In this document: one piece after another, positions 22,789 through 32,729 of the stretch | Position numbering within the stretch: position 1 is the first letter of the stretch | Layout: each line of letters starts with the position of its first letter | DNA from: Albidovulum aestuarii | Lineage (GTDB): Bacteria; Pseudomonadota; Alphaproteobacteria; Rhodobacterales; Rhodobacteraceae | Assembly (NCBI RefSeq): GCF_029961185.1 | Contig: NZ_JASBQQ010000001.1 | Span: 372,001 to 436,000, forward strand | Length of the DNA: 64,000 nt | Direction of reading: 5' to 3' | Notes under the pieces: generated by a model | What the model was told of the DNA's origin: nothing | The model's input: only the letters and a program-made list of their open reading frames with translations | The model's database searches: none | Position numbers and translations under genes: made by a program

Positions 22789-23382
22789 TTAGTCGCCGTT
22801 CGCTGCACCGGCTTCTGGCTGAACGATATCAGCTGCGTCGGAATCTTTACCGGCGCCAAGTTCCGTATCGATACGTTCAATCAGGATATCGGTAATATCG
22901 ATCGCATCTGCGGCAAGAAAGATCGCCCGTGAATCGAGCACGGCAACCGCCCCTCGGCTGCGGACGACTTCGCCGATTACGGGAAAGGCCGCAGCGAAAA
23001 ATCGCTGGCGCTCGGTCTCCTGCAGGCGGCCGATGGCGCGAAGTTTCGCATCCTGAGTCTGGCGGATCTCGGTCACTTTGGCATCAAAAGCGTCGGCAGC
23101 CGCCCGGAACTCGTCCGGTGTCATCGTCGCCCGGAGGTCGGTCAACGTCCGCTCCTCGACCGTCAGTTCCCCTTCGATCTGCCGGTTCTCGGCGGCCAAC
23201 TCGGCAGAAGTCGCCGCGATACGGTCTGCCGCCCGCTTGCCCCATTGGGTTTCGGTAAAGAGCCGTTCCTGATCCAGCGTCAGGATCGGACTTTGCAGCG
23301 GCGCAGGCGTTTCCTGCGCACCCGCGCCGCCAAACCCGGCGGCGAGGGCCAGAACCACCAGCGCCGCCAACAGCCCGCGCAT
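22789..23382 (-). CDS. skp: Skp/OmpH-family periplasmic chaperone
   Basis: Skp holds unfolded outer-membrane proteins in the periplasm on their way to the BAM complex. The 197-residue product has a signal peptide ([18 protein letters not shown]) followed by a long charged, helix-rich body, including [20 protein letters not shown]-type coiled segments, and a segment on [18 protein letters not shown]. It overlaps the bamA stop by one base, which fits its role. Confidence 0.88.
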   Translation of the reverse strand: MRGLLAALVVLALAAGFGGAGAQETPAPLQSPILTLDQERLFTETQWGKRAADRIAATSAELAAENRQIEGELTVEERTLTDLRATMTPDEFRAAADAFDAKVTEIRQTQDAKLRAIGRLQETERQRFFAAAFPVIGEVVRSRGAVAVLDSRAIFLAADAIDITDILIERIDTELGAGKDSDAADIVQPEAGAANGD

Positions 23383-25709
23383 CAGAACCGTGTCGAAACG
23401 GTCAGGTCGAAATTCTGCTCCTTGTCGTAGCTTTCCTTCTGCAACGCCTTGGAGAAGTTGAAGCGCAACGGTCCGAGTGGGGTATCCCAGAAGATCGAAA
23501 CGCCAATCACGCTCCGAAGCTTCAGGTCATCATCGATTGCGCCCCCGAGATTGTCATCCAATCCCCAGACCGAACCCACATCGGCGAAAAGACCGCCGGT
23601 GATGCCATATTCCTCAGGCAGACCCAGGGGGAATTCCGCCTCGAAACGCGCTACTGCGAAGAAGTTACCGCCGAGCGCGTCCTCGTTTACCACGGTAAGA
23701 TCGCGCGGGCCGATACCATTCGGTTCAAACCCCCGGATTTTGCCGTTGCCGGTAAAGCGGTCGAGCAATCGGCTGTCGCCATTGGCCGTCACAACGGCGC
23801 CTCCCTCGACCTCAGCGCGCAAAGTAACCTCTTCGCGGAAGGCTTTCTGTTGATACGACGCCACCGCGTTTGTCGTTACAGACTGGATATCGCCACCGAC
23901 ACCTGCGAAATCCTGACCGAATCTCAAGCGGAGCGAGCGGTTCGGGTCGAGACCGCCAATGCGGGTGTCATATGTATAGGCATAGCCAAGCGAACTGGTG
24001 ATCTGAGCGCCTAGCGCTTCTTCATTCATGAGCAATGTCGAGGAATTCGCATCTACATCGAACAAATCGTCCTGCGAGATGCTGTAACGCAGCTCCAGCC
24101 TGCCGAACTCGCTAATGGGAAACTCGATGGACGGTGAGAACCCGATGCGCTGCGTTGAATAGTCCGCATTGGCGTTTTCCGTGGTGTTGTAATAACCGGC
24201 AAAACGGAACCGCAGATCACGATCGAGGAAGGCAGGTTCAACGAAGGTAATCGAGCTGTTCTGGTTGTCAGTTCCTGCCGAAAGATTAACACCAACGAAC
24301 TGGCCGCGGCCAAGAAAGTTCGACTCAGTCAGGCCAATATTGAAGCCGACACCGTTCGACACGGAATAGCTCGCGCCAAAGGTCAACGACCCGGTGGGTT
24401 TTTCCTCCACATTGACATCGACGATGACCTGATCCGACGCCGTCCCCTGACGTGCGTCAACCTCTGCCGTCTCGAAGAAATCGAGCGCGCGAATTCGCTC
24501 AGCGCCCTCGCGAATTTCGCGCGCATTGAACGGGTCGCCTTCTACTGTCTTGAACTGACGGCGGATGACCTTGTCGAGTGTCGTGGCATTGCCCTCGATA
24601 TCGATGCGCTCGACAAAGACGCGCGGGCCCTTGGTCAGCGCAAAAACAACGTCCAGAGTCTGGTCGCGCTCATTCCGCGTGATCCGGGGAACGACCGCCA
24701 TGAAGTTGACGCCTTGCTTGAGCGCGACCGCTTCGAGCCGGTTGATATTGTTGTCGATATGGTTCGGGGAGTAGGTCTGACCGGAGCGCAGTTTAACAGC
24801 CTTTGCGTACTCGGCGACATCCACACCTTCGTATTCGCTTACGGTGGAAATATTTCCGAACTTGTAGCTCAGCCCCTCGCGCACCGCGAAGGTCAGGAAA
24901 AACGCGTCGCGTTCCTGTGAAAACTCGCGCGAAACCGACAGTACCTGAAAGTCGATATAGCCGCGCGAGCGGTAGAAATCGGTCAGGAGCTGTTTGTCGA
25001 ACTCGACCCGGTCGGCAATGAAGGTGTCACGCTGAATGATGTTGCGCAGCAAACCGGCTTGCTTGGTTTCCAGCACCTGGCGCAGACGACGGTCCGAATA
25101 GGCGCGGTTGCCGGTAAAGGACAGCCGCTCGATCTCGGTCACCCGGCCTTCGCGGATTTCAAACACCAGATCCACGCGGTTGCCGTCGCGTTCGATGATC
25201 CGGGGTTCGACCCGCGCTGCGAGCCGACCCGCGAGGGCGTAGGCCTCGGTTATGGCTGCCGCATCGGCCTCCGCCTGCAAGGTCGAGTAGACGCGCCGCG
25301 ATTGCGATTTGATCACACCGGCGAGTTGCTCATCCTTGATCCGTTTGTTGCCCTCATAGGCGATAATGTTGATCGTCGGGTTCTCCACCACCCGGATGAC
25401 CAGAGTGCCGCCCGAGGGCACAACGTCCACGCTTCTGAACAGACCCGAGGCATTCAGCCGCTGAACCGCATCGTTGAGCGCGCCCGCTGTGACGCTTTCG
25501 CCCTGGGCGATTCCGGCGAATTTCACGATCGTGGCGGGTTCGATATGTTCATTGCCCTCGACCACAATACGCGAGAACGCGTAGTTCTGCGCGATCGCTG
25601 AGGTAAAGAAAAGACCGCAAAATATTGTAATAAAAACAAAAAGTGACGCCTTTATACGACCCGCGAGAGCATGCCCTGCGCCCAGTACGCCCTGCCCGTC
25701 CGACACCAT
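23382..25709 (-). CDS. bamA: Outer-membrane protein assembly factor BamA
   Basis: BamA folds and inserts beta-barrel proteins into the outer membrane. The 775-residue precursor has a hydrophobic signal ending AIA, five POTRA domains (the first begins FSRIVVEGNEHIE) and a 16-strand Omp85 barrel ending in an aromatic F, as the family requires (LTVSTRF). AGGGGG lies six bases before the ATG. Upstream of it come a 41-residue peptide and rseP; downstream it is coupled to skp. Confidence 0.97.
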   Translation of the reverse strand: MVSDGQGVLGAGHALAGRIKASLFVFITIFCGLFFTSAIAQNYAFSRIVVEGNEHIEPATIVKFAGIAQGESVTAGALNDAVQRLNASGLFRSVDVVPSGGTLVIRVVENPTINIIAYEGNKRIKDEQLAGVIKSQSRRVYSTLQAEADAAAITEAYALAGRLAARVEPRIIERDGNRVDLVFEIREGRVTEIERLSFTGNRAYSDRRLRQVLETKQAGLLRNIIQRDTFIADRVEFDKQLLTDFYRSRGYIDFQVLSVSREFSQERDAFFLTFAVREGLSYKFGNISTVSEYEGVDVAEYAKAVKLRSGQTYSPNHIDNNINRLEAVALKQGVNFMAVVPRITRNERDQTLDVVFALTKGPRVFVERIDIEGNATTLDKVIRRQFKTVEGDPFNAREIREGAERIRALDFFETAEVDARQGTASDQVIVDVNVEEKPTGSLTFGASYSVSNGVGFNIGLTESNFLGRGQFVGVNLSAGTDNQNSSITFVEPAFLDRDLRFRFAGYYNTTENANADYSTQRIGFSPSIEFPISEFGRLELRYSISQDDLFDVDANSSTLLMNEEALGAQITSSLGYAYTYDTRIGGLDPNRSLRLRFGQDFAGVGGDIQSVTTNAVASYQQKAFREEVTLRAEVEGGAVVTANGDSRLLDRFTGNGKIRGFEPNGIGPRDLTVVNEDALGGNFFAVARFEAEFPLGLPEEYGITGGLFADVGSVWGLDDNLGGAIDDDLKLRSVIGVSIFWDTPLGPLRFNFSKALQKESYDKEQNFDLTVSTRF

Positions 25710-25840
25710 GATCTGCCCCCTGGATAAATGCCACTATCTTTGGAAACGTGACTACCGATAAAGCCGATGCTTGTCAAAAGCGACGGCGCGCCACCGAGAG
25801 GGGCGCGCCGAAAAAAGTCAGTGCCGGAGGGGCGGTGTCC

Positions 25841-25966
25841 TCAGCGAATGAAATGCTGCTCTGGCTTCTGTACCTGGGTGAGTTCTGCACCGATCATCGC
25901 GCCGCCCGCAAGTCCGACCACGATCGCAAGAGGAATGATGATCCGGTCGAGGCCAAGATCCATCAT
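25841..25966 (-). CDS. 41-residue membrane peptide between rseP and bamA
   Basis: The frame starts at a doubled ATG (25966, 25963) and ends at TGA 25841. The peptide has a short acidic start (MMDLGLDR), one glycine-rich membrane span (IIIPLAIVVGLAGGAMIGAEL) and a polar tail QVQKPEQHFIR. A weak CGGAG lies about ten bases upstream. The GxxxGG pattern suggests a helix that packs against another. It lies in the 396-base gap between rseP and bamA, where no other gene is visible, and could help envelope assembly; that is inference. Confidence 0.55.
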   Translation of the reverse strand: MMDLGLDRIIIPLAIVVGLAGGAMIGAELTQVQKPEQHFIR

Positions 25967-26105
25967 AAGGGAAAAGCTCCGATATCCGTTCTGGATCAAT
26001 TGCATTGTCCCGCGCCTCTTGCAGAGTTCAGTTACCCAAAACGCTAGATAGCGAATGTGGCGGTTTTGCGGCTTATTCGCGGTGACAAAGCGCTTCTTGC
26101 GTCCT

Positions 26106-27449
26106 TCAGACGCAGAACAAGTCGTTGCTCAGCCCAAAGACCATGAGCGCCAGGACGATCGTCAGACCGATCGCCATCGCCGCATTCATCACCTTGTCGG
26201 ACGGCGGCCTTCCAAACGCCCATTCATAAGCGTGGAAGACCAGATGTCCTCCGTCGAGAACCGGAATCGGGAACAGGTTTAAAAGCCCGATCGCAGTCGA
26301 GAGCGCCGCTACAAGCCAGATGAACGATGACACCCCGGCACTTGCCGCCGTGCCGGTTGCCTGAGCGATGGCGATCGGTCCGTTAATATTACAACTGGAG
26401 ATTTTGCCGCCAACAACGCTGCCGATACCGATGAACGTACCTTCGATCACGCGGTAAGTCTGCATCACTCCGATCCGCGCCGCCTCGGTCAGACCGGGAA
26501 GACGGGTCATCGGCTCAAAGACATAGCTCGAGCTGAAGCCAATCAGATACCCCGTTTCCAGACCGCCATCGTCGGCCTCAACCGGGCGCGGGCGAGGCTT
26601 GAGCCGGGCTTCAAGGCTTTCGCCCGCACGCCAGACAGTCAGCGTCACCTCTTGCCCACCGCCCGAGCGGATCAGGTTTTGGACATCGGAAAACCGCGGC
26701 GTGGGCTTGCCGTCAACGGCGGTGATGACATCACCGATCATCAGCCCTGCATCCTGCGCGGCGCTCTTGGGCTGGATGCCGCCGATCATCGGCGGCATCA
26801 GCGTCGGCCCGGTTACGTTTACCTCTGCCCCGTCGCGCAGCACCCGGTATTCCACCGTATCGCTCGCGGGGAGCGTATCGACAGCCTCGTTCAACGCCTC
26901 ATAATCCGGCGTTTCATGTCCGTTCACCTCGAGAATGCGGTCCCCCGGGGCAAGTCCATTTTCCACAGGCACCGGCATCAGCGCGGCGATTTCCGGCCGG
27001 TCAGTGGCAATGCCGGTCGCAAACGGCATTGCCGCGAAAATCAGAAAGGACATGACGAAATTGAAAAGAGGACCGGCAAACACCGTCGCAGCACGCGCCC
27101 AAAGCGGAGCCCCGTGCATCGTGTGGCGGCGCTCTTGGTCGGACAGACGTGACATCGTGTCTTCGTCCGCACCCGCCGAGGCCGCATTGGCATCACCGAG
27201 GAACTTCACGTATCCGCCGAAGGGGATCGCGGCCACCTGCCAGCGGGTGCCGCGCTTGTCGACGCGCGACCAGAGTTTAGGCCCGAAACCGAGGGAAAAG
27301 ACTTCAGCATGGATACCGGACCAGCGCCCGACGATGTAATGGCCATATTCGTGAACTGCCACGATGATCGACAGCGCGACGATGAAGGCGCCAACGGTCT
27401 GCAAGGTATCAAGAGCGGAAGCCAGAAGGCCGGGAAAATCCAAGGTCAC
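26106..27449 (-). CDS. rseP: Site-2 protease RseP
   Basis: RseP cleaves transmembrane substrates such as anti-sigma factors and signal-peptide remnants within the inner membrane. The 447-residue M50 protease has the zinc motif HEYGHY in its first helix, FGGYVKFLGD, a central PDZ region (GGIQPKSAAQDAGL) and the C-terminal NLFPIPVLDGGH with the third ligand. Its start overlaps the dxr stop by four bases. Its position before bamA matches the conserved gene order of proteobacteria. Confidence 0.96.
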   Translation of the reverse strand: MTLDFPGLLASALDTLQTVGAFIVALSIIVAVHEYGHYIVGRWSGIHAEVFSLGFGPKLWSRVDKRGTRWQVAAIPFGGYVKFLGDANAASAGADEDTMSRLSDQERRHTMHGAPLWARAATVFAGPLFNFVMSFLIFAAMPFATGIATDRPEIAALMPVPVENGLAPGDRILEVNGHETPDYEALNEAVDTLPASDTVEYRVLRDGAEVNVTGPTLMPPMIGGIQPKSAAQDAGLMIGDVITAVDGKPTPRFSDVQNLIRSGGGQEVTLTVWRAGESLEARLKPRPRPVEADDGGLETGYLIGFSSSYVFEPMTRLPGLTEAARIGVMQTYRVIEGTFIGIGSVVGGKISSCNINGPIAIAQATGTAASAGVSSFIWLVAALSTAIGLLNLFPIPVLDGGHLVFHAYEWAFGRPPSDKVMNAAMAIGLTIVLALMVFGLSNDLFCV

Positions 27450-28627
27450 GTCCTCTGCATATCTTTAATCACTTCAACAGTCATGCGGCGCGCGGCGCGA
27501 TCCGCATCCAGAACCATATCGAGGCTTGTGGCCGATTTGCCAAGCCCCGTATCCCGCGAAAGCCGTTCCAGCACGTCCTCGACCACGTCGGCCATCTTGG
27601 TGAAACCGATGCGACCGTCAATGAAGGCATCAAGCGCAGCCTCCTTCGATGCGTTGAACGCCGCGCCAGTCAGCCCGCCCGCCGCCATCACCTCGCGCGC
27701 GAGGCGCAACGCGGGATAGCGCGCCGGGTCGGGGGCCGAGAAGGTCAGTTGCCCGATCTTCGCGAGGTTCAGCCGCGACACCGGTAGATGATTGCGTTCG
27801 GGCCAGTTCAGCGCATAGCCAATCGCGTGGCGCATATCCGGCGCCCCAAGATGGCCGATAACGCCGCCGTCCCGGAAACCGACAAGCGCATGGACGAGGG
27901 ATTCCGGATGAACGAGAACTTCGATCCGTTCAGGTTCGATACCGAAGAATTCGTGGGTTTCGATGATCTCCAGCGCCTTGTTGAACATCGACGCGGAATC
28001 GATAGTGATCCGCTGTCCCATCGCCCAGTTGGGGTGGGTGGAAGCCTCTGCCACCGTTGCCGTCGCCAGCCGTTCGAGCGGCCAATCACGAAAGGCGCCG
28101 CCCGAGGCGGTGATGGTGATCGCTTCCACCGCCTCCATTTCTTCGCCGACCAAAGCCTGAAAAACCGCCGAATGTTCGCTGTCCACGGGCAGGATACGGG
28201 CACCATGGGCCCGCGCCTCGGCCATCAGCAAAGGCCCGGCGGTCACGAGGCTTTCCTTGTTGGCCAAGGCCAGAGTGCCTCCATGCGACAGGGCACGGAA
28301 TCCGGGCGCAAGACCGGCGGCACCGACGATACCGGACATGATCCAGTCGGCGGGGCGGTCAGCGGCTTCCATAAGCGCATTCTGCCCGGCTGCCGCGACA
28401 GTACCAGAACCGTGAAGCGCGGCTTTCAGGTCGGGCAGCAGCGTCTCGTCGGCGATAACGGCGATCTCGGCCTTCAGTGCCTTGGCCTGTTCGGCCAGTC
28501 GCGCAACATTGCGACCGCCGGTCAGGGCAACCGTCCGGTAGGCCTGCGCCCCACCCTGCCGCATCAGCAGGTCAAAGGTGCTTTCGCCAATGGAACCTGT
28601 GGCGCCGAAAACCGATACGCTGCGCAT
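27446..28627 (-). CDS. dxr: 1-deoxy-D-xylulose-5-phosphate reductoisomerase
   Basis: Dxr makes methylerythritol phosphate from DXP with NADPH, the first committed step of the MEP isoprenoid pathway. The 393-residue protein begins SVFGATGSIGESTFDLL and has ANKESLVTAG, PVDSEHSAVFQAL and the HPSLVHALVGF-type motif as HPESLVHAL. I set the start at ATG 28627, four bases after cdsA ends, rather than 15 codons upstream. With uppS two genes away, isoprenoid synthesis and use are together. Confidence 0.96.
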   Translation of the reverse strand: MRSVSVFGATGSIGESTFDLLMRQGGAQAYRTVALTGGRNVARLAEQAKALKAEIAVIADETLLPDLKAALHGSGTVAAAGQNALMEAADRPADWIMSGIVGAAGLAPGFRALSHGGTLALANKESLVTAGPLLMAEARAHGARILPVDSEHSAVFQALVGEEMEAVEAITITASGGAFRDWPLERLATATVAEASTHPNWAMGQRITIDSASMFNKALEIIETHEFFGIEPERIEVLVHPESLVHALVGFRDGGVIGHLGAPDMRHAIGYALNWPERNHLPVSRLNLAKIGQLTFSAPDPARYPALRLAREVMAAGGLTGAAFNASKEAALDAFIDGRIGFTKMADVVEDVLERLSRDTGLGKSATSLDMVLDADRAARRMTVEVIKDMQRT

Positions 28628-28631
28628 CGCC

Positions 28632-29429
28632 TCAGAACCGGACGACGGGGACGGGTGTGAGCTGGGCCACAAGCAACATGAAGAGTGCCGCCCCCAGAAG
28701 CCCGTCGAACCGGTCCATCAAGCCGCCATGGCCAGGGATGAGGCGCGAGCTGTCCTTGACGCCCGAGCGCCGCTTGATCGCGCTTTCGGCAATATCGCCA
28801 AGCTGCGACGCAAAGGCCAGAAGCGCCGAAATCCAGATCAGGTCCCGTCCGGCGGTGGAAACCTGAAGGAAGATGAGTCCGACAATTGCCGCCGCGATCC
28901 ATCCCGCGGCAGTGCCTGACCAGGTCTTCTTGGGGCTGAAGCGGGGCCAGAATTTCGGTCCCCCGAAGATGCGGCCCGCGAAATATCCGGCAATGTCCGT
29001 CACGACGACAACTAGGATCAGCCACAGAAGCCAAAGCATTCCGTAGCCTTCGCGGAAGGCGACGAGCCCGTAGCAAGCGATCATGATCGCAAACGAATAG
29101 ACACCGTAGTCCACCCGCATCGGCCGCCCGGGCCGCACCAGCCCGACGATCGTCGGCAGCACCAGAAGCGGCAGGAGGAACGGATCGCGGGTGAAAAGCA
29201 CGATGGCCAGGGCAAAGGCAGCGAGAACCGCAAGGACCACGGCCTCGGACGGGCGTCCCTGATCGGTCATCGCCGCCAGTTCCCAGACCATCAGCGCACC
29301 TGCGACGATGGCCAGTGTCGCGAACCACGGGCCTCCAAGCCAGACCAGAAGCAATCCGCCAAGCGCCATCGCCGCGCCCGAGATCAGGCGCGGCGCGAGG
29401 TCGCCCCATTTACCGGATGCATCGCTCAT
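28632..29429 (-). CDS. cdsA: Phosphatidate cytidylyltransferase
   Basis: CdsA makes CDP-diacylglycerol, the branch point of phospholipid synthesis, in the inner membrane. The 265-residue protein has seven or more hydrophobic segments and the family signature AESAIKRRSGVKDSSRLIPGHGGLMDRFDG near the C terminus (given here in parts: SAIKRRSGVKDS, then PGHGGLMDRFD). It overlaps uppS by four bases upstream. Confidence 0.95.
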   Translation of the reverse strand: MSDASGKWGDLAPRLISGAAMALGGLLLVWLGGPWFATLAIVAGALMVWELAAMTDQGRPSEAVVLAVLAAFALAIVLFTRDPFLLPLLVLPTIVGLVRPGRPMRVDYGVYSFAIMIACYGLVAFREGYGMLWLLWLILVVVVTDIAGYFAGRIFGGPKFWPRFSPKKTWSGTAAGWIAAAIVGLIFLQVSTAGRDLIWISALLAFASQLGDIAESAIKRRSGVKDSSRLIPGHGGLMDRFDGLLGAALFMLLVAQLTPVPVVRF

Positions 29430-30154
29430 GCGGTCATTGCGCCGCCGTAACGGCGTTCGCGGTCGGTGAAGCGGGCCATGATCGCTTCCAGCTCAGCCGG
29501 GGTGAAATCAGGCCAGAGCGTGTCGGTGAACTCGTATTCCGAATAGGCCGACTGCCAAAGAAGGTAGTTCGAGATCCGCGTCTCGCCCGATGTGCGGATC
29601 ACAAGATCTGGGTCCGGCAGGTCGTGGGTATCAAGGCGTGCCTCGATCGCTGCCTCATCGACCTCATCAGGCGTCAGGCGACCGGCGGCGACATCCTCGG
29701 CGACCTTCCGCGCCGCGCGCATCAGTTCGTCCCGGCCCCCATAGTTGATGGCGACGGTCAGATGCAGCCGGTCATTTTCCTTCGTGCGCTCCTCGATCCC
29801 CGCCATCAGCTTTTGCAACTTCTTGTCGAGCCGTGACCGCTCGCCAATAAAGCGCAGCCGAACACCCTCTGCCGAAAGCCGTTCTGCCTCGGACTGGATG
29901 TAGCGGGCGAAGATCGTCATCAGGCCGATGACCTCTTCGGTCGAGCGCTTCCAGTTCTCGGTCGAGAAAGCGTAAAGCGTAAGGTAGCGGATACCGAGCC
30001 CCGGTGCCGCCTCGACGATGGTGCGAACACGTTCCGCCCCCCGACGGTGGCCGACAAGACGAGGCCAGCCGCGGCTGGTCGCCCAGCGGCCGTTGCCATC
30101 CATGATGATGGCGACATGCGCCGGAACGCTGCCTGTGATGTCCTTCGCGGCCAT
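29426..30154 (-). CDS. uppS: Undecaprenyl diphosphate synthase
   Basis: UppS condenses isopentenyl diphosphate units to the C55 carrier used for peptidoglycan and polysaccharide building. The 242 residues contain the substrate-binding VAIIMDGNGRWA with Asp19, GHRRGAERV, LTLYAFSTENWKR and the C-terminal DLVIRTSGETRISNYL. ATG 30154, with AAAGGG seven bases upstream, gives a normal N terminus. It lies 36 bases after frr. Confidence 0.96.
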   Translation of the reverse strand: MAAKDITGSVPAHVAIIMDGNGRWATSRGWPRLVGHRRGAERVRTIVEAAPGLGIRYLTLYAFSTENWKRSTEEVIGLMTIFARYIQSEAERLSAEGVRLRFIGERSRLDKKLQKLMAGIEERTKENDRLHLTVAINYGGRDELMRAARKVAEDVAAGRLTPDEVDEAAIEARLDTHDLPDPDLVIRTSGETRISNYLLWQSAYSEYEFTDTLWPDFTPAELEAIMARFTDRERRYGGAMTA

Positions 30155-30190
30155 CGGCCTGCCCTTTCCGCCCCCGGGACCCACAGGTCC

Positions 30191-30754
30191 TCAGACCTGC
30201 ATGATCTCCGCCTGCTTTTCTTCCAGCGCCTTGTCGACAAGCGCGATGTGCCGGTCCGTCATGGCCTGAACTTCGTCATGCCAGAACTTCTGGTCGTCCT
30301 CGCTCATGCCGTCGCCCTTGGCCTTCTTGATCTGGTCCATGCCGTCGCGGCGCACATTGCGAATCGCTACACGAGCATTTTCGGCATATTGTGCCGCAAC
30401 TTTGGTCAATTCGCGGCGACGCTCCTCGTTTAGCTCCGGAATCGGCAACATAATGATCGTGCCGTTGAGTTGCGGATTGATGCCGAGCCCGCTTTCGCGG
30501 ATCGCCTTTTCGACCTTGCCGACCAGTCCCTTGTCCCAGACATTGATCGTGACCATGCGCGGCTCGGGCACGTTGATCGTGCCCACCTGATTGATCGGCG
30601 TCATCGCGCCGTAAGCGTCGACCATCACCGGTTCGACCATCGTCGCCGAAGCCCGTCCCGTGCGCAAAGTGCCGAATTCGTGCCTGAGAGCGCCAAGCGC
30701 GCCGTCCATACGGCGCTCAAGGTCATCGGTGTCGATCTCGATATCGTCGGACAT
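30191..30754 (-). CDS. frr: Ribosome recycling factor
   Basis: RRF, with EF-G, splits the post-termination ribosome. The 187-residue protein has the two-domain pattern: the helical arms with [20 protein letters not shown] and the small domain with [25 protein letters not shown]-type sequence (in parts: [19 protein letters not shown]). It lies 77 bases downstream of pyrH, the usual neighbour. Confidence 0.97.
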   Translation of the reverse strand: MSDDIEIDTDDLERRMDGALGALRHEFGTLRTGRASATMVEPVMVDAYGAMTPINQVGTINVPEPRMVTINVWDKGLVGKVEKAIRESGLGINPQLNGTIIMLPIPELNEERRRELTKVAAQYAENARVAIRNVRRDGMDQIKKAKGDGMSEDDQKFWHDEVQAMTDRHIALVDKALEEKQAEIMQV

Positions 30755-30831
30755 GGGGTATTCCGTCTTGTGCTCGTTAATCTTTTCGTTTTGCGCCCTT
30801 TAGCACGAAAACGCGCTGAAAGGATAGGATT

Positions 30832-31563
30832 TCAACCGCCGACCAGCGTGTAGGTTCCGTCACCCGACAGGATGCCGCGGAAACCGCCCGGCTCATCAAG
30901 GGAAAAGACGATGATGGGCAGGCGATTGTCGCGGGCAAGCGCAATGGCCGAGGCATCCATGACGCCCAGATGCTTTTGCAGCACCTCGTCATAGCTGACC
31001 TTGTCGTAGCGTTTGGCGTCGGCGTGCTTTACCGGGTCCTTGTCATAAACCCCGTCCACCTTGGTGCCCTTGAAGATCGCCTCGCAACTCATCTCATTGG
31101 CGCGCAAAGTCGCGGCGGTGTCGGTGGTGAAATAGGGGTTGCCAGTGCCGGCGGCGAAGATACAGACCCGCTTTTTCTCAAGGTGCCGCACGGCGCGGCG
31201 ACGGATATAGGGTTCGCAGACCTGATCCATCGGAATGGCGCTGATCACGCGGGTATGGATGCCAAGCTGTTCAAGGGCTGCCTGCATTGCCAACGCGTTC
31301 ATCACGGTGGCGAGCATCCCCATATAGTCGGCGGTCGTCCGCTCCATCCCCTGTGCAGAGCCTTGCAGGCCCCGGAAGATGTTGCCGCCGCCAATGACCA
31401 TGCAGATCTCGACACCAAGATCGTGGACCGATTTCACTTCGGCCGCGATGCGGTTGACGGTCGGGGGATGCAGGCCATAGCCCTGATCGCCCATCAGGGC
31501 CTCGCCGGAGATTTTCAGAAGAACGCGTTTATAGGTGACTTTCGGTTCCTGTGACGCGTCCAT
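30832..31563 (-). CDS. pyrH: UMP kinase
   Basis: PyrH phosphorylates UMP to UDP in the cytoplasm and is normally feedback-controlled by UTP and activated by GTP. The 243 residues of the amino-acid-kinase fold include [23 protein letters not shown] and [12 protein letters not shown]. It is the first gene of the leftward run that continues through frr, uppS, cdsA, dxr and rseP. It is divergent from miaA with a 177-base spacer. Confidence 0.97.
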   Translation of the reverse strand: MDASQEPKVTYKRVLLKISGEALMGDQGYGLHPPTVNRIAAEVKSVHDLGVEICMVIGGGNIFRGLQGSAQGMERTTADYMGMLATVMNALAMQAALEQLGIHTRVISAIPMDQVCEPYIRRRAVRHLEKKRVCIFAAGTGNPYFTTDTAATLRANEMSCEAIFKGTKVDGVYDKDPVKHADAKRYDKVSYDEVLQKHLGVMDASAIALARDNRLPIIVFSLDEPGGFRGILSGDGTYTLVGG

Positions 31564-31740
31564 GCTCTACTTCCCTTGCCGCCCCGGTGGATCGCGCGCA
31601 AAATGGAGGAAATCGGCGGCGGGTTCAACCGGACTCGGGCGGAAAGTCCGGCCGGAATTTACCTGCGGCACAAGGGCACATGAGCATCGGCAGGCAAGAC
31701 ACTGGATTTTATAAAGAACATAGATTCAGAGAGACCTGTC

Positions 31741-32577
31741 GTGATCGCCGGGGCGACCGCTTCAGGCAAATCTGCACTGGCGCTTGAAATCGTCCGGGTG
31801 CATGGCGGTGTTATCGTCAATGCTGACGCATTGCAGGTCTGGTCCTGCTGGCGGGTACTTTCCGCCCGCCCCAGTGCCGAAGACGAAGCACAGGCGCCGC
31901 ACCTGCTCTATGGCCATCTGGCAAGCGATGCGGAGTATTCCGTCGGCCATTGGCTGAGGGAGGTTTCACAGATCCTGCAAGGCCCGGAACGCCCGATCAT
32001 CGTCGGCGGAACCGGCCTTTACCTTACTGCACTGACCGAAGGACTTGCCGACATTCCTGCCGTACCAGCCGCCATTCGGGCCGCGGCAGATGATCGCCTC
32101 GTCCACGCCGGGCACGAGGCGATGCTGGCCGAGCTTGACCCCGCCACCGCCGCCCGCATCGACCGACGGAATCCCGCCCGCATCCAGCGGGCATGGGAAG
32201 TGTTGTATGCGACCGGGAGGGGATTGGCAGAGTGGCAGGCCGAGACCGGAAACCCGCTTTTGCCGCTCAGCGACTGTACCGCGCTTGTCCTCGATGCCGA
32301 CCGCGACTGGCTGGCCCGACGGATCGACCGAAGGTTCGAAATGATGGTGAATACGGGCGCTCTGGATGAAGTCAGGGCGGTCCTGCCGGACTGGTCTCCC
32401 TCCGCCCTCTGGGCCAAAGCCATCGGCGCGCCGGAACTGGTCAGTCATCTCAGGGGTGAGATCACTCTGCAGGAGGCGATCGCGGCAGCACAGGCTTCCA
32501 GCCGCCAATATGCCAAACGCCAGCGCAGCTGGTTCCGGGGTCGGATGCGGGACTGGCGGCGGATTGCCCGCCCGTGA
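31741..32577 (+). CDS. miaA: tRNA dimethylallyltransferase
   Basis: MiaA adds a dimethylallyl group to A37 of tRNAs that read U-starting codons. The 278 residues show the P-loop [12 protein letters not shown] (GPTASGKS in most relatives), [18 protein letters not shown] and [11 protein letters not shown]. The first usable start codon in frame is GTG 31741, which leaves almost nothing before the P-loop strand; relatives have about ten more residues, so an unusual upstream start such as CTG 31702 is possible. Confidence 0.92.
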   Translation: MIAGATASGKSALALEIVRVHGGVIVNADALQVWSCWRVLSARPSAEDEAQAPHLLYGHLASDAEYSVGHWLREVSQILQGPERPIIVGGTGLYLTALTEGLADIPAVPAAIRAAADDRLVHAGHEAMLAELDPATAARIDRRNPARIQRAWEVLYATGRGLAEWQAETGNPLLPLSDCTALVLDADRDWLARRIDRRFEMMVNTGALDEVRAVLPDWSPSALWAKAIGAPELVSHLRGEITLQEAIAAAQASSRQYAKRQRSWFRGRMRDWRRIARP

Positions 32578-32729
32578 CCGGTCGGCCACGCACCGCCGAC
32601 CGCGCTGCAATCAGGAGTTTTCCCCTTGGGTTTCTGATTCGGCACGCATAGACTCGCCGCGCCCGCGCCCCGAGCCGCTTGCAACCCACTGGTCGATCAC
32701 GTTGCGACCTGACTTTGAGGATTTGTCCC

